Notes: generated by a model from the sequence alone, not told the origin. A stretch of DNA of 41,539 bases from Gemmatimonadota bacterium (GCA_031127085.1 JARIEY010000007.1:1-41539); one strand, 5' to 3'. Positions 26,523-40,461 are shown, counted from the first letter of the stretch. Program-made: numbers and translations.

Positions 26523-27311
26523 ATGCCGGCCCTCGACCCAGCCAACACCGCGACACTCCTGCCGCTCCCGCCGCTCGATCTGTTCGGGCAGCAGGTCCGC
26601 CTCTTCCCGCTGCTGGTCGGCATCGCCATCATCGTCGGCTGCACCATCACCTATGTGCGCGGCCGGCAAGTTGGCCTCTCCGTTGACGATATGCTGGCCG
26701 TGATGCTGGTTGCCGTCGTCACGGGCTTTTTCGGTTCACATCTCGTCTACATCTTCGGATATCATCCGGATAAAATAGTTGGCCGCCCGGCCTTCCTCTT
26801 CGACGTGTTCCGCGGGATGTCGTCGCTCGGCGGCTTCACCGGCGGGACTATCGGCGTCATCGCCTACCTGCGAATCCGACGACTTCCCCTCGCCAACTTC
26901 GCTGACGTCATTGCGTTTGGCTTCGTCTTCGCCTGGATCTTTGGGCGCATTGGGTGCACGGTCGCCTTCGACCATCCGGGTAGCCTGACGACCTTCCCGC
27001 TGGGCATGGAGTTCCCGGGCAACGACGTGGTGGGGCCCGGCATTCGCCATAACCTGGGCTTCTATGAAGTGCCGTGGAGCATCGCGGTCGCGGCCTGGTT
27101 CTACCGCGTGCGCCACCGCCCCAAGTTCCCAGGATGGTACCCGGTCATGTTCGTGCTGGCCTACGTTCCGTTGCGGTTCCCGCTCGACTTCCTGCGCGCT
27201 GCCGACGCACGCCACGCAGGGTTCACTCCGGCCCAGTGGTTCCTGCTTGCGCTCTTTGCCTGGTGCCTGCACTTAGCCTACACAGGCGCACGGCGAACAC
27301 CAAGTAAATGA
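26523..27311 (+). CDS. prolipoprotein diacylglyceryl transferase (Lgt) family protein
   Basis: FRGMSSLGGFTGGTIGVIAYLRIRR, ..DVIAFGFVFAWIFGRIGCTVAFDHPG, RFPLDFLRAADAR. Start ATG 26523 proposed. Confidence 0.82.
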   Translation: MPALDPANTATLLPLPPLDLFGQQVRLFPLLVGIAIIVGCTITYVRGRQVGLSVDDMLAVMLVAVVTGFFGSHLVYIFGYHPDKIVGRPAFLFDVFRGMSSLGGFTGGTIGVIAYLRIRRLPLANFADVIAFGFVFAWIFGRIGCTVAFDHPGSLTTFPLGMEFPGNDVVGPGIRHNLGFYEVPWSIAVAAWFYRVRHRPKFPGWYPVMFVLAYVPLRFPLDFLRAADARHAGFTPAQWFLLALFAWCLHLAYTGARRTPSK

Positions 27312-27385
27312 CGTTGCCTTGACGCCTCACGGCAGAAGGGCTTATTGTCCGCGTATACTCTCCATCCGTTTAGAGGTCGCGCCAT

Positions 27386-27517
27386 ATGAACCGTACTCGA
27401 CTCGTCACGCTGCTTCGGCGTATCGCCCTGCTTGCCGTCCTGGTCGGCTTCGCCGCCGTGCCGGTGCTCATGGCGTTGCAGACGGCTCCAGTCGCCCGCA
27501 GCGGCGGCGGCTGTTAG
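27386..27517 (+). CDS. 43-aa single-TM/secreted small protein ending in SGGGC
   Basis: MNRTRLVTLLRRIALLAVLVGFAAVPVLMALQTAPVARSGGGC*; 12 nt upstream of the YjbH-like gene on the same strand; TATACT -10-like box at 27354-27359. Confidence 0.6.
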   Translation: MNRTRLVTLLRRIALLAVLVGFAAVPVLMALQTAPVARSGGGC

Positions 27518-27529
27518 CCGACAGCTCTC

Positions 27530-29589
27530 GTGCGCCGGCGCATCGCACGACGGATGGCGCTCGGAGCTCGCGGCAAGTGCCTCATCCTCCTCTGCGCGCT
27601 GCCGCTTCCAACGGCCGGCGCGCAGACTTCCTTTGGTCCCGCGTGGTCCTCGTACGGGATCCCCGGCCACGTCGTGACCCCGTCCGCCGCCGCGTCGCCG
27701 ACAGGGTGGATGGTCGTCGGTGGCAACACCGTCCCTGACCTCGACAGTTACTGGAAAGGACGTGGCGCCGGTGCCGGACAGCAGGTCAACCTCTTCGTCG
27801 GATTTGGCCTGTTCTCCCGCCTCACCGTGAGCACGCGCGTCAGCGACCACCGTCCCAAGGAGCCGCTGGCCGCCGACACCATTTGGGGCGTGGAAGGGCC
27901 CAACGTCGGCCCGAACCGCGCCATCGATCTGGCCGCCAACGTCAGCCTGTTGCTGCTCTCTGAGCGCGGCCTTCGCCCAGCGATCGCCGTCGGCGCGCAG
28001 GACATCGTGGGTACACAAGGACTCGCGGCGAACTTCGCCGTCGCCACCAAAACGGTCGCGCCCGCCACCCGTCTCTCGGTTGGCATCGGCGATGGTCCAG
28101 CCGCGCTGCACGGCCTCTTCTACGGACTCACCACGTCGCCGCAGCCGTGGCTCGGCCTGCGCGCCGAGTGGAGCGGCCAGCGCGCGGCAGCGGGGGTCTC
28201 GCTCTCGCCGCAGCTCCCAACGGCCATTGGCCGCGTGGTGCGCGCTCCGCAGCTGGAGTCGTACTGGATCGATGGCGGCGGCTGGCACCTGAGCGCCTCA
28301 CTGATGCTGCCGTGGGACGGCGCGTACATCCCGCCGCGCGCGCGCGACCAAGCACCCGCCAAACGGCAGGTGATGGTGCCCCCTCGCTGGGCCACCGCCC
28401 AAGAGCTCACGGCACAGCTGACGGCCGCAGGATTTGAGGATGTGCGCGTCGCCACAGACGAGCAGACGGTCTATGTCGCCTACGATGATCGCGTGCACCT
28501 GCGCGCACGCGGCGATGGGCTGGCGCGCGTGCTTGCGCTCGTGGCGGGCGATGCGGGTCCGGTACACCGGCGCGCCGAAGTCTACGTGCTGGCCTCGGGC
28601 CGCCCGGTCCTGAGCGCCAGCGTGCCAGCCGGCCGGTCCGGCGACGCGGTGCACGATGTGAATCGCGGCGCATCCGGCACCGTTCGCTACGCCTACACAG
28701 ATCGCCTCCCAAGCATCCTCGCCAAGGGGCAACGTCCCGCGAACTCTCGCCGGCGCGTAGCGGCCGACCTGTCCCTTCGACCACTGCTCGGCACACACGT
28801 GGCCTGGGAGCGCGGGCTCGCGGACGCACGCGTTGGCGTCATTCCCACCCTCGAGTTCCCGCTCACTCGCGGCCTGCACGCCACCGTCAGCTTCTCCATT
28901 CCGGTCGCGCAGTCCGACGGAATCGAAGTCACGATGGGGCGGCTGCCGAATCCGGGGCTCTCGCGCTCGCTGCTGAGCCACGTGTGGAACCGCGCGCTCA
29001 CGCCCACGCGTGAACTTGCCACGCACATCAGCATTGGCCACTTCGGCGGCGGACGCGCCGGTCTTCGTGGAGAAGGGGCACTGATGCTCGCCGGCGGCCT
29101 TGTGCGGCTCGATGCCGATATCTCGCGCACGCGCGATGTCGTCGAAATCGGCGTGCACCCGCTTGGCCAGCCCCACGTCTCCGAAGCTATTGTCTCTGCG
29201 CTGGTCGGCGTGCGCGTCGTAGTGCCTCGCGCTGACACGCGGATCGGCGTTACCGCTGGGCGTTACTACTGGGGCGACGACGGCGCCACCGCCACGCTGA
29301 GCCGGATGTTCGGAGACACCGACGTGTCGTTGGGTATCCGGCACACGTCGCAAGGACGAATCGGCACCTTCGCCGTGACGCTCCCTCTCGTGCCGCAGGC
29401 GCTGCGCCCGCCATCGCGCGTGCGGCTCCGGGGCCCGGCGAGCTGGACCTACGAGCAGGCGATCCGGCTTGAGCGCGACGGCTTTGTTTCATTCACCACC
29501 GGCGAGCGGTTTCCGGCGAACGTCGAAGTCTGGGACCGGTTCCTCGACCGCGATCGGCTGCACCCGGCCACGATGGGCGCCCGCCTCCC

Positions 29590-29593
<4 letters not shown>
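27530..29593 (+). CDS. YjbH-domain (exopolysaccharide-associated) outer membrane protein
   Basis: 687 aa, signal peptide ILLCALPLPTAGAQ; GHVVTPSAAASPTGWMVVGGN, SFGPAWSSYG, LTAAGFEDVRVATDEQTVYVAYDDRVHLRARGDGLARVLALVA; repeated beta-rich barrel segments (LFVGFGLFSRLTVSTRVSD). GTG start. Confidence 0.65.
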
Positions 29594-33260
<3,667 letters not shown>

Positions 33261-33264
<4 letters not shown>

Positions 33265-35039
33265 GGAAAGCCGCCCTCCCCGAGGAATCCACGGCCGCGC
33301 GCGCGCGGCGTCCGCTTCCGTTGGCGCCCGACGACGACCTGGCCCGCCGTGGGCTGGCCGACGTCGAGCAGGAACTCGCGCACTTCGCCGCATCCGAACG
33401 CGAGCGGCTCGGCCTCACGTCGCAACGCACGCAGTACGTGGAGCGCACGGCGCACGATCCGCGCGACGCGTCGCGCGCGCGCGTCACGCTGCACGTCTCC
33501 GGCCTCACGATGGTGCAGGACGAACTCGTCGCCGCCGCACTGAGTGGCATCGGCTTCCGCGTCCATACGCTCGACTGCCCCGACGACGCAGCGCTTCGCT
33601 TCGGCAAGGAGTACGGCAACCGCGGACAGTGCAACCCAACGTGGTTCACGGTGGGCAACCTGGTGAAGCACCTCGTCCACCTGCGCGATGTGCAGGGCGT
33701 GCCCACCGAACGCATCATCGCCGAGCACGCCTTCGTCACGGCGGGCGCGTGCGGCCCGTGCCGGTTTGGGATGTATGTGACGGAGTATCGCAAAGCGCTG
33801 CGCGCCGCCGGATTCGACGGCTTCCGGGTCTTTCTTTTCCAGATGGCCGGAGGCATTCGCCAGGCAACCGGCGACGAGGACGATGGCCTCGTCTTCAACG
33901 AACGGTTCTTCGCTCAGATCGCCAAGGCATTGATCGTGGGCGATGTGATCAACCTGATCGGCTACCGCCTGCGACCGTTCGAGCTCACCGCAGGTGCCAC
34001 CGATGCCGCGCTGGCCGAGGCGAAGGCCGTCATTGCCGGCGCGCTGCGCGAACGCCGGTCACTGCTGATGGCGCTCCTGCGTGCGCGCCGCATCCTCTCG
34101 CGCGTCGCAGTCGATCGCCTGCGCGCGAAGCCGTCGGTCGGGATCATCGGTGAGTTCTGGGCGATGACCACCGAGGGCGACGGCAACTACCGTATGCAGC
34201 GGTTCCTCGAGTCCGAGGACGCGGAAGTGGTAGCACAGCCAATGACGGCGTGGGTGCTGTTCATGATCTGGGAGGTGCGCCGCGATACGCGCCATCGCCT
34301 CACGCTTCGGCAGGACGACGAGGGCCGGAAGGGGCTCGCCGGCAAGGATGCCCAGCGCCGCATGCGCTCCACGTGGGCGGCCGACAAGGCCATGCGGGTG
34401 CTCTTTCACAGCGCGGCGGCGGTGCTTGGCCTGCACGGTTACACGTTGCCCGATATGGACGAAATCGCCGAGGTTGCCGCGGAGCACCACAATCTGGAGA
34501 TCCGCGGTGGCGAAGCCCATATGGAGGTCGCCAAGAACATCCTGAACGTGCTGCACGCCAAGGTGAGTATGACGCTCTCCATCAAGCCGTTCGGCTGTAT
34601 GCCCAGTTCGGGCGTCTCGGACGGCGTACAGAGCGCCATCACGGAGCTCTATCCCGAAGCGTTGTATCTGCCCATCGAGACCACGGGCGACGGGGCAGTG
34701 AACGTGTATAGCCGCGTGCAGATGATGCTCTTCAAGGCGCGCCAGGCCGCCGTGCGCGAACGCGATCTGGTGCTCGACGCCTACGGTCTCACGACGGAGC
34801 GCGCCGCGGCCATCCTGCGCCGGGTCCCGTGGGCGACGCACGCGCTCGGGGGATCGCCGGCCATTTTCCAGGTGCACGCGAGCACGGCCGCCAACGCCGC
34901 AGAACTCGCCGGATGGCTGCGGCATCCGGTGCTCGGCGTTCGGCGCTGGCTCGCTCGGCGCGCGCAACCGGTGCAGCGGCGCCGCGCGCGGTATCTGGCG
35001 AACGCTGCCCCCCGCATCTTGCCGTTACTGCCGCACTAG
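33261..35039 (+). CDS. 2-hydroxyglutaryl-CoA dehydratase/activase-associated protein (COG3581-like partner)
   Basis: Conserved Cys blocks GNRGQCNPTWFTVGN, TAGACGPCRFGMYVTEY, IKPFGCMPSSGVSDGVQS; GVIGEFWAMTTEGDGNY. GTGA 4-nt overlap with the activase gene. Confidence 0.88.
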
Positions 35040-35121
35040 CCCCAATTGTTCGTGCCCCAGCGCACGGGATGGCCAGAACTCGGCTGCAGCTGATGTAGGG
35101 TCGTGCAGGCTACGGAAGGCA

Positions 35122-35550
35122 ATGCAGATCGCTCACCAGAACGTCAGGAGCACGATGCCGTTCTCCGCACAGTACGACTCGGCCACACGCATCCTCTTGG
35201 TGCGCGTCGAAGGCCCCGTCACCACGGTGATGTTCGACACCGCGATGCAGAGCATCACGACGGCCGCGGAGTACGCGCCGAACGTCGACACCATCTGGGA
35301 TTTTCACGGGGCCGACTTCTCGGCCATCAGCGCGGATGGGATGCGCAGCCTGCTCGCCATCCGCGCCCGCTACACGGTGCGCGCCGGCAGTCGCACGGCC
35401 TTCGTGGTGGCGAACGAAGTCGCATACGGCATGTCACGTATGTTCCAGTTGCTCGCTGACGGCACCATTCCTCAGGACCTGAGCGTGCATCGCAGCATCG
35501 ATGACGCGCACGCGTGGATCCTGCAGGGACGCGGCGCGGATACTTCCTAG
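35122..35550 (+). CDS. small STAS/SpoIIAA-like domain protein
   Basis: 142 aa; YDSATRILLVRVEGPVTTVMFDTAMQSI..., TIWDFHGADFSAISADGMRSLLAIRARYTVRAGSRTAFVVAN; fold assignment is by pattern only. Confidence 0.55.
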   Translation: MQIAHQNVRSTMPFSAQYDSATRILLVRVEGPVTTVMFDTAMQSITTAAEYAPNVDTIWDFHGADFSAISADGMRSLLAIRARYTVRAGSRTAFVVANEVAYGMSRMFQLLADGTIPQDLSVHRSIDDAHAWILQGRGADTS

Positions 35551-35561
35551 ACGCCCGGCGC

Positions 35562-36107
35562 TCAGCTGACCCGGTAGCGCCCCATCCGCTCACGCGCAGC
35601 CTGCAGCGCCGGCGGCACACCCTGCCCCGCCGCCTCGCAGGCGGCTGCCGCCGCGTCGAGCCCCTGCTTGGCCACGCCAATGTCATCGGCCAAACGATGC
35701 ACGGTCGCGGTCAGCTGAGTGGCCAGCGCCCCCACTTGATCGTGCTCCCGGATGGAGGTCAGCGGCACCAGGTTGCCCTGCTCCACCGCCTCCAGCGCGG
35801 CACGCACGCGATACAGCGGCCCGGCAATGCGATGACTGGCGATCAGCACCACAGCCACCGTGGCGCCAATCGCCACCAGCGCGTTGAGCCCGGCAATCGT
35901 CGCCAATACAGGGGCCAGCAAGGCACGCACGCTCGTTGCCGTGGCGTGTGCGCTGGCGAGCGTCGCTCCCATCTCGCTGTCGAGGAACAGCCAGAGCACG
36001 AAGATGGCGCCGCCCAGCAGCACCAGCTGCACGGCGAGCAGGATGCCGATCAGGGAGAACTGGAACCGTCGGTCGATGAGCAGTAGACGGCGTCGCTGGG
36101 TGGTCAT
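35562..36107 (-). CDS. membrane protein with two TM helices and a HAMP-like domain, no output domain
   Basis: FSLIGILLAVQLVLLGGAIFVLWLF ... LVAIGATVAVVLIASHRIAGPLYRVRAALEAVEQGNLVPLTSIREHDQVGALATQLTATVHRL. Confidence 0.8.
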   Translation of the reverse strand: MTTQRRRLLLIDRRFQFSLIGILLAVQLVLLGGAIFVLWLFLDSEMGATLASAHATATSVRALLAPVLATIAGLNALVAIGATVAVVLIASHRIAGPLYRVRAALEAVEQGNLVPLTSIREHDQVGALATQLTATVHRLADDIGVAKQGLDAAAAACEAAGQGVPPALQAARERMGRYRVS

Positions 36108-36117
36108 GGCAGCACTC

Positions 36118-36597
36118 TCAATGGCAGGTCTGGCACAGCTGGCCACGGTGGTTCCGCATGGCCAGGTGATACGTCGGATAACGGTCCTGCCGGCGGAAGA
36201 CGGCGTCGAACAAACTCTGCGCGCGCCACGACACGGTGTCGGTGGGCGTGCGCTCCAGATCGTGGCAGGTGCGGCATGCAATGCGTCCGCGGCTCGACCG
36301 CTGCAACGCCGGTTCGCGCAGGTTGGGGACCAGCGCCCCAACTGGATGGTGACCGGTGGTGTCGTCGGTGTGGCAACTGAGGCACTGCGCATCGCAACCG
36401 CCACGCTGGGCATTCGCCGTGCGGCGGGGATCGTCGGCCGCGTGACAGACGGCGCAACGCTCAACCTGACGACTTGTGTCGTGCTCCGGCACCCGCGCGC
36501 CGCGCGCCAACTCCTGCGCGGCCCCCCACCCGCTGATGGCGAGGAGCGATACACCAAGGAGCGCGGCCAGCCGCGCGCGGCGCACGCGGCTTACCAT
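36118..36597 (-). CDS. tetraheme c-type cytochrome (doubled-CXXCH type)
   Basis: Four CXXCH motifs: CAVCH, CLSCH (with GHHPVG), CRTCH, and CQTCH at the extreme C-terminus; N-terminal signal LAALLGVSLLAISGWGAAQ. Confidence 0.9.
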   Translation of the reverse strand: MVSRVRRARLAALLGVSLLAISGWGAAQELARGARVPEHDTSRQVERCAVCHAADDPRRTANAQRGGCDAQCLSCHTDDTTGHHPVGALVPNLREPALQRSSRGRIACRTCHDLERTPTDTVSWRAQSLFDAVFRRQDRYPTYHLAMRNHRGQLCQTCH

Positions 36598-37754
36598 CGG
36601 ATCACGGCATCCAGCAGCCAGCTGCGCGCGGGCATCACGTCGGCAGCGGTGGTCCCCATCCGCCACCCGACTTCACACTTCAGCAACACCCACTCTCCCA
36701 GTGCCACGCGCGTGCCGGCCACCGCGCGGGTGAGCTGCGTGGCATCGCCAAGTTCGGGTGTCCCCAACGCATCGCCGCGCATCGACTCCCAGCGCGCCAC
36801 CAGCAGCGAACTGACCCACCCAACGGATGGCGTGGGAATCTCACTCGACACGTGCCATCCCCGCGCACGCCCGACCGTCAACCCCGCCATTTCCTTCACC
36901 ACGCGGCGCTCCTGCCACTCCGCCGCCAGGTTCAGGTCGCCACGGCGCACATCTACGTCCACCGCAGCGCGCTGATCAACGATCTTGCCTTCGCGGCCGT
37001 CGACGTGCGCCGAGAGACCGATTTCGAGCGGACGTTCGGATGCGGGGGCACGAAAGACAAAAGGATTGCTGAACGGGGTCAGCGCCACACGCGCGCCCAT
37101 CGCACGGCCATCCAGTGCACCGCGCACCAACCAGGCCGAGGCGTTCCAGCGGGCCCCCACCGAGAAGGCGCGCACGCCGTCGTCGTTCAGCCCCCCGTCG
37201 GAAATGATGTCCGTGATGGCAGGGGCAGAGCTGAGCCCACGATCGGGCGGTGCAAAGCGTTGCCAGTCACCACCAAACGGAATGTCAAAACGCCCGGCCT
37301 GCAGATGCATGCCGCGCTCGGCGAAGATCTTGCCGCGCGGCGCCACGCGCGCACCGCCCAGATGCAGATCGAGAAAGCCCGCCGCGACCACCATCTGCGT
37401 GCCATCACGGGCCAGTGCAATCGCCCCCTGCAGCGATGGCCAGAACTCGGCGGTCGCGTCCAGTTCCGCGGCCGAAATCGTGTACGCATCGCCTGGAACG
37501 GAGCGCGCCGTGCCCTGCACCGCGGCAAAACCGGTGAACTCCACCGAGCGCACCACACGCAGCACCCACGGCGCTTCGCGCTCGGGGGCGTCGGCCGCCA
37601 AGCCGGTATCCCCAGCCGCGGTGAGGAGCGGTGGCGTGAGACGCGACGCCACCTGCGCATTGGGACGCGGCGATTGTGCGCGCAGCACCGGCGGCACTCC
37701 TCCCATCATCAGAGAAGCCGCAATCGGCACCGCCACCACGCGCACCAAAGACAC
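36591..37754 (-). CDS. outer membrane porin-like beta-barrel protein
   Basis: 387 aa with signal peptide; alternating beta segments (GAIALARDGTQMVVAAGFLDLHLGG, HLQAGRFDIPFGGDWQRF), C-terminal SWLLDAVIRW. GTG start with SD AGGAGG; overlaps cytochrome start. Confidence 0.7.
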   Translation of the reverse strand: MSLVRVVAVPIAASLMMGGVPPVLRAQSPRPNAQVASRLTPPLLTAAGDTGLAADAPEREAPWVLRVVRSVEFTGFAAVQGTARSVPGDAYTISAAELDATAEFWPSLQGAIALARDGTQMVVAAGFLDLHLGGARVAPRGKIFAERGMHLQAGRFDIPFGGDWQRFAPPDRGLSSAPAITDIISDGGLNDDGVRAFSVGARWNASAWLVRGALDGRAMGARVALTPFSNPFVFRAPASERPLEIGLSAHVDGREGKIVDQRAAVDVDVRRGDLNLAAEWQERRVVKEMAGLTVGRARGWHVSSEIPTPSVGWVSSLLVARWESMRGDALGTPELGDATQLTRAVAGTRVALGEWVLLKCEVGWRMGTTAADVMPARSWLLDAVIRW

Positions 37755-37862
37755 ACTCCCCTCCTATCCCTCAACGGGATGGCGGCTGGGAGGGCGAAAT
37801 GCCCCCGTCTCTTTCAGTATCGGCTTGGCGGCCGCCCTTTTGAGCGACACCGCGGCATGTGG
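37755..37862 (-). promoter_or_regulatory. structured-looking leader upstream of the porin/cytochrome genes
   Basis: On the minus strand: GGGCGGC...GCCGCC outer pairing, CCG...CGG, GGGC(ATTTC)GCCC and ATCCC(GTTGA)GGGAT stems directly before AGGAGGGGAGTGTG. By-eye folding only. Confidence 0.35.
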
Positions 37863-38987
37863 TCAGGCCGTCGCGCGCCCGCGCCACCAGGCATCGGCAC
37901 GCACACACACCATCGCGAGCAGCCAAGCCACGGCGGCCCACCCGAGGTCCCATAGCCCCGGCGTGCGCATCCCGGCCACGATCGCCGCTCCCTCGAGCAT
38001 CACCAAATAGCCGGCGGGGATCGTCCACGGCGCTGCCCCCATCGCGAGCGCCACCAGGCCAACGAACACCAACGCGCCGGCGGCGCGCAGCAGTCCGGGC
38101 CGGTACGCCGAGAACGGCCAGACGGGCCACAGCCACGCGCCCACGCGCGTGGGTGTCCACGCGCCACGCGACTCGTGCTCCAGCCGCGGATCGATGCGCA
38201 GACGCACCACGGCATCCGTGGTGTCAGCAACGCCACACACACGCGTCAGCGGCGGACGCAGGTGCAGCGGAGCGCCGTACGTGGACTCGAACAACAACTG
38301 CACGCAGTCCCGCTCGGTGGCGCGTCGCCCAAAGGCATCGCTCTGCACCCGCGCCAAGGTACGCTCGGCGGCACCCGCCACACGCACGTACTTGTTGCCG
38401 CCGGTCGCCGTGTTCGGCACGGCTACGCACACGGTGGATGGCCGTGCCGGTGGGTCGCACGTCTCGCGGACCACCGTCTCCCACACACCGGCGCCACCAA
38501 CGAACTCGGCGGGCGCTGACCAGCGCGTGTTGAGCGTGTGCAGGCTCAAGAAGGCGCCGAGCAACAGAAAGGCCGCCACCAGGCGGACCATCGGCCGCTT
38601 GGGCGGCGCGGCCATCCACCACCCCATCGCCGCGCCGGCCGTGTTGCAGGCAATGTCCATCGCGGTCGACGTGCGCCCTGGCACCCACGCCTGAAGCAAC
38701 TCGATGACGGCGCTCACCGCGAACGCCGCGAGCAGCGTGCGACGCGCTCCCCATCCCGCGCGGTGCGCGATCCAACCGAGCGGCGCAAACAGAACGAGGT
38801 TCTGCACAAGGTCCACGCCGGCCATCGTCGCCACACAGAACGACCAGAAGGGGAGGGGCGTCATCCAGCCCACCGGGCGCAGCGTCTCGTACAGGGTCAC
38901 CGCCACCCACGCCGCAGCTGCGACGCGTGTGACGACGCTGCGCGAAATGATGGTCTTCAACACGCTGGAGCGGGCCACGCTCACCAC
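37863..38987 (-). CDS. VanZ-family membrane protein
   Basis: VAVTLYETLRPVGW..., DLVQNLVLFAPLGWIAHRAGW...AVIELLQAWVPGRTSTAMDIACNTAGAAMG. Confidence 0.85.
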   Translation of the reverse strand: MVSVARSSVLKTIISRSVVTRVAAAAWVAVTLYETLRPVGWMTPLPFWSFCVATMAGVDLVQNLVLFAPLGWIAHRAGWGARRTLLAAFAVSAVIELLQAWVPGRTSTAMDIACNTAGAAMGWWMAAPPKRPMVRLVAAFLLLGAFLSLHTLNTRWSAPAEFVGGAGVWETVVRETCDPPARPSTVCVAVPNTATGGNKYVRVAGAAERTLARVQSDAFGRRATERDCVQLLFESTYGAPLHLRPPLTRVCGVADTTDAVVRLRIDPRLEHESRGAWTPTRVGAWLWPVWPFSAYRPGLLRAAGALVFVGLVALAMGAAPWTIPAGYLVMLEGAAIVAGMRTPGLWDLGWAAVAWLLAMVCVRADAWWRGRATA

Positions 38988-38988
38988 A

Positions 38989-39141
38989 CTACTGCCCGCG
39001 CTGCCCCGACTTGGCTGAGGTCGACTGCGGCTTCACGCGTACCGCCGGCGACTTGCCCTTGGGTGGCGGTGGCGCGTTGCGCTGAATGCCTGGCTTGGCG
39101 TGCGCGCCGAACTGTGGAACGACCGTCCGTTTCTTGGCCAT
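38989..39141 (-). CDS. 50-aa basic Pro-rich small protein
   Basis: MAKKRTVVPQFGAHAKPGIQRNAPPPPKGKSPAVRVKPQSTSAKSGQRGQ*; CCGGAG SD-like upstream; stop lies next to the VanZ GTG start. Confidence 0.5.
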   Translation of the reverse strand: MAKKRTVVPQFGAHAKPGIQRNAPPPPKGKSPAVRVKPQSTSAKSGQRGQ

Positions 39142-39180
39142 CGTGTGTCGCTCCGGTAAGGGGAACCTGCCCGAATGGTA

Positions 39181-40461
39181 CTACCCGGCGGTCCCCGCCG
39201 CTCGCGCCGCCGCCAACTCGGTCACCGCAGTCTCGCGCATACTGTCGTCAAAGGCGTTCTCGCTGCGCGCAATCACCAGCGTCGCCACCCCGTTGCCAAT
39301 CAGGTTCGTGATGGCGCGCGCCTCGCTCATGAAGCGGTCCACGCCGAGCAGCAGCGCGATTCCTTCGATGGGAATCACGTTGACGCTCGACAGCGTGCTC
39401 GCCAGCACAATGAACCCCGACCCGGTCACGCCCGCTGCCCCCTTGGACGTGATCATCAGAATCAGCAGGATCCCCAGCTGCTGGCTCAGCGGCAGGTCCT
39501 TGCCGTAGACCTGCGCCAGGAAGATGGTCGCCATCGTCAGGTAGATGCTCGTGCCGTCGAGGTTGAACGAGTACCCGGTCGGCACCACCAACCCCACCAC
39601 CGGCCGCGCGCAGCCATAGCGCTCGAGCTTCTGCATCAACCGCGGCAACGCGGCCTCCGACGAGCTCGTCCCCAGCACGATGAGGATTTCCTCACGAATG
39701 AACTTGAGGAAGGCCCACAGACTGAAGCCGTACCACCGCGCAATCAGGTTGAGCACCACGAAGATGAACAGCGCCATCGTCGTGTAGACGTCGAGCATCA
39801 GCCGGCCCAGCGGAATCAGCGTCTTGAGCCCGAATGTCCCCACCGTAAAGGCCATCGCCCCGAACGCGCCGAGCGGGGCAACCTTCATGATCATCTCGAC
39901 GATGCGGAACATCACCTCGAGGATCTTCTCGAGCACATCGGTGAGCGGCGCCCCGGTGCCAGGCATCGTCACGATGGCGATGCCAAAGAGCACGGCGAAG
40001 AAGACGATCTGCAGAATCTCGCCCTGCGCGAACGCCTCCACTGGACTGGCCGGCACCACGTGCGTCAGGAAGTCGACGAAGCCCATCTGCTTGGCCTGGT
40101 TCGCATAGGCGCTCACGTCGCCCTTGGCCAGCAGCGTGGCGTCGAGCCCGGCCCCGGGCTTGGTGTAGTTCACGACCACCAGCCCAATGGAGAGGGCAAA
40201 GGTCGTGACGATCTCGAAATACAAAAACGCCTTGCCGCCCACGCGTCCGATTTTCTTGACGTCGGCAATGTTGGCGATGCCGAGCACGACAGTGAGGAAG
40301 ATGATCGGTCCGATCACCATCTTCACGAGCTTCACGAACGTGTCGCCCACCGGCTTCATTTGCTTGGCAAGCTCGGGGTTCATCACCCCCAGCAGCACAC
40401 CGACCGCCACGGCAAAGAGCACGCGTGCGGTCAGGTTGTTGGCGATCCGTTTGAAGTTCAT
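39181..40461 (-). CDS. dctA: dicarboxylate/cation symporter (DctA/SDF family)
   Basis: LVKMVIGPIIFLTVVLGIANI, LGTSSSEAALPRLMQKLE, VPTGYSFNLDGTSIYLTMATIFLAQ, TSKGAAGVTGSGFIVLASTL. Confidence 0.95.
   Translation of the reverse strand: MNFKRIANNLTARVLFAVAVGVLLGVMNPELAKQMKPVGDTFVKLVKMVIGPIIFLTVVLGIANIADVKKIGRVGGKAFLYFEIVTTFALSIGLVVVNYTKPGAGLDATLLAKGDVSAYANQAKQMGFVDFLTHVVPASPVEAFAQGEILQIVFFAVLFGIAIVTMPGTGAPLTDVLEKILEVMFRIVEMIMKVAPLGAFGAMAFTVGTFGLKTLIPLGRLMLDVYTTMALFIFVVLNLIARWYGFSLWAFLKFIREEILIVLGTSSSEAALPRLMQKLERYGCARPVVGLVVPTGYSFNLDGTSIYLTMATIFLAQVYGKDLPLSQQLGILLILMITSKGAAGVTGSGFIVLASTLSSVNVIPIEGIALLLGVDRFMSEARAITNLIGNGVATLVIARSENAFDDSMRETAVTELAAARAAGTAG

Noticed and set aside
27319-27359. sigma70 promoter TTGACG ... 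TATACT before the 43-aa ORF
   Set aside because: Spacing is about 29 bp, too long for a standard promoter; only the -10-like box was kept as weak evidence.
37755-37862. GEMM/c-di-GMP-I riboswitch before the porin-cytochrome genes
   Set aside because: Lacks the GCAAAGCC-type core and tetraloop arrangement that I remember; kept only as an unclassified structured leader.
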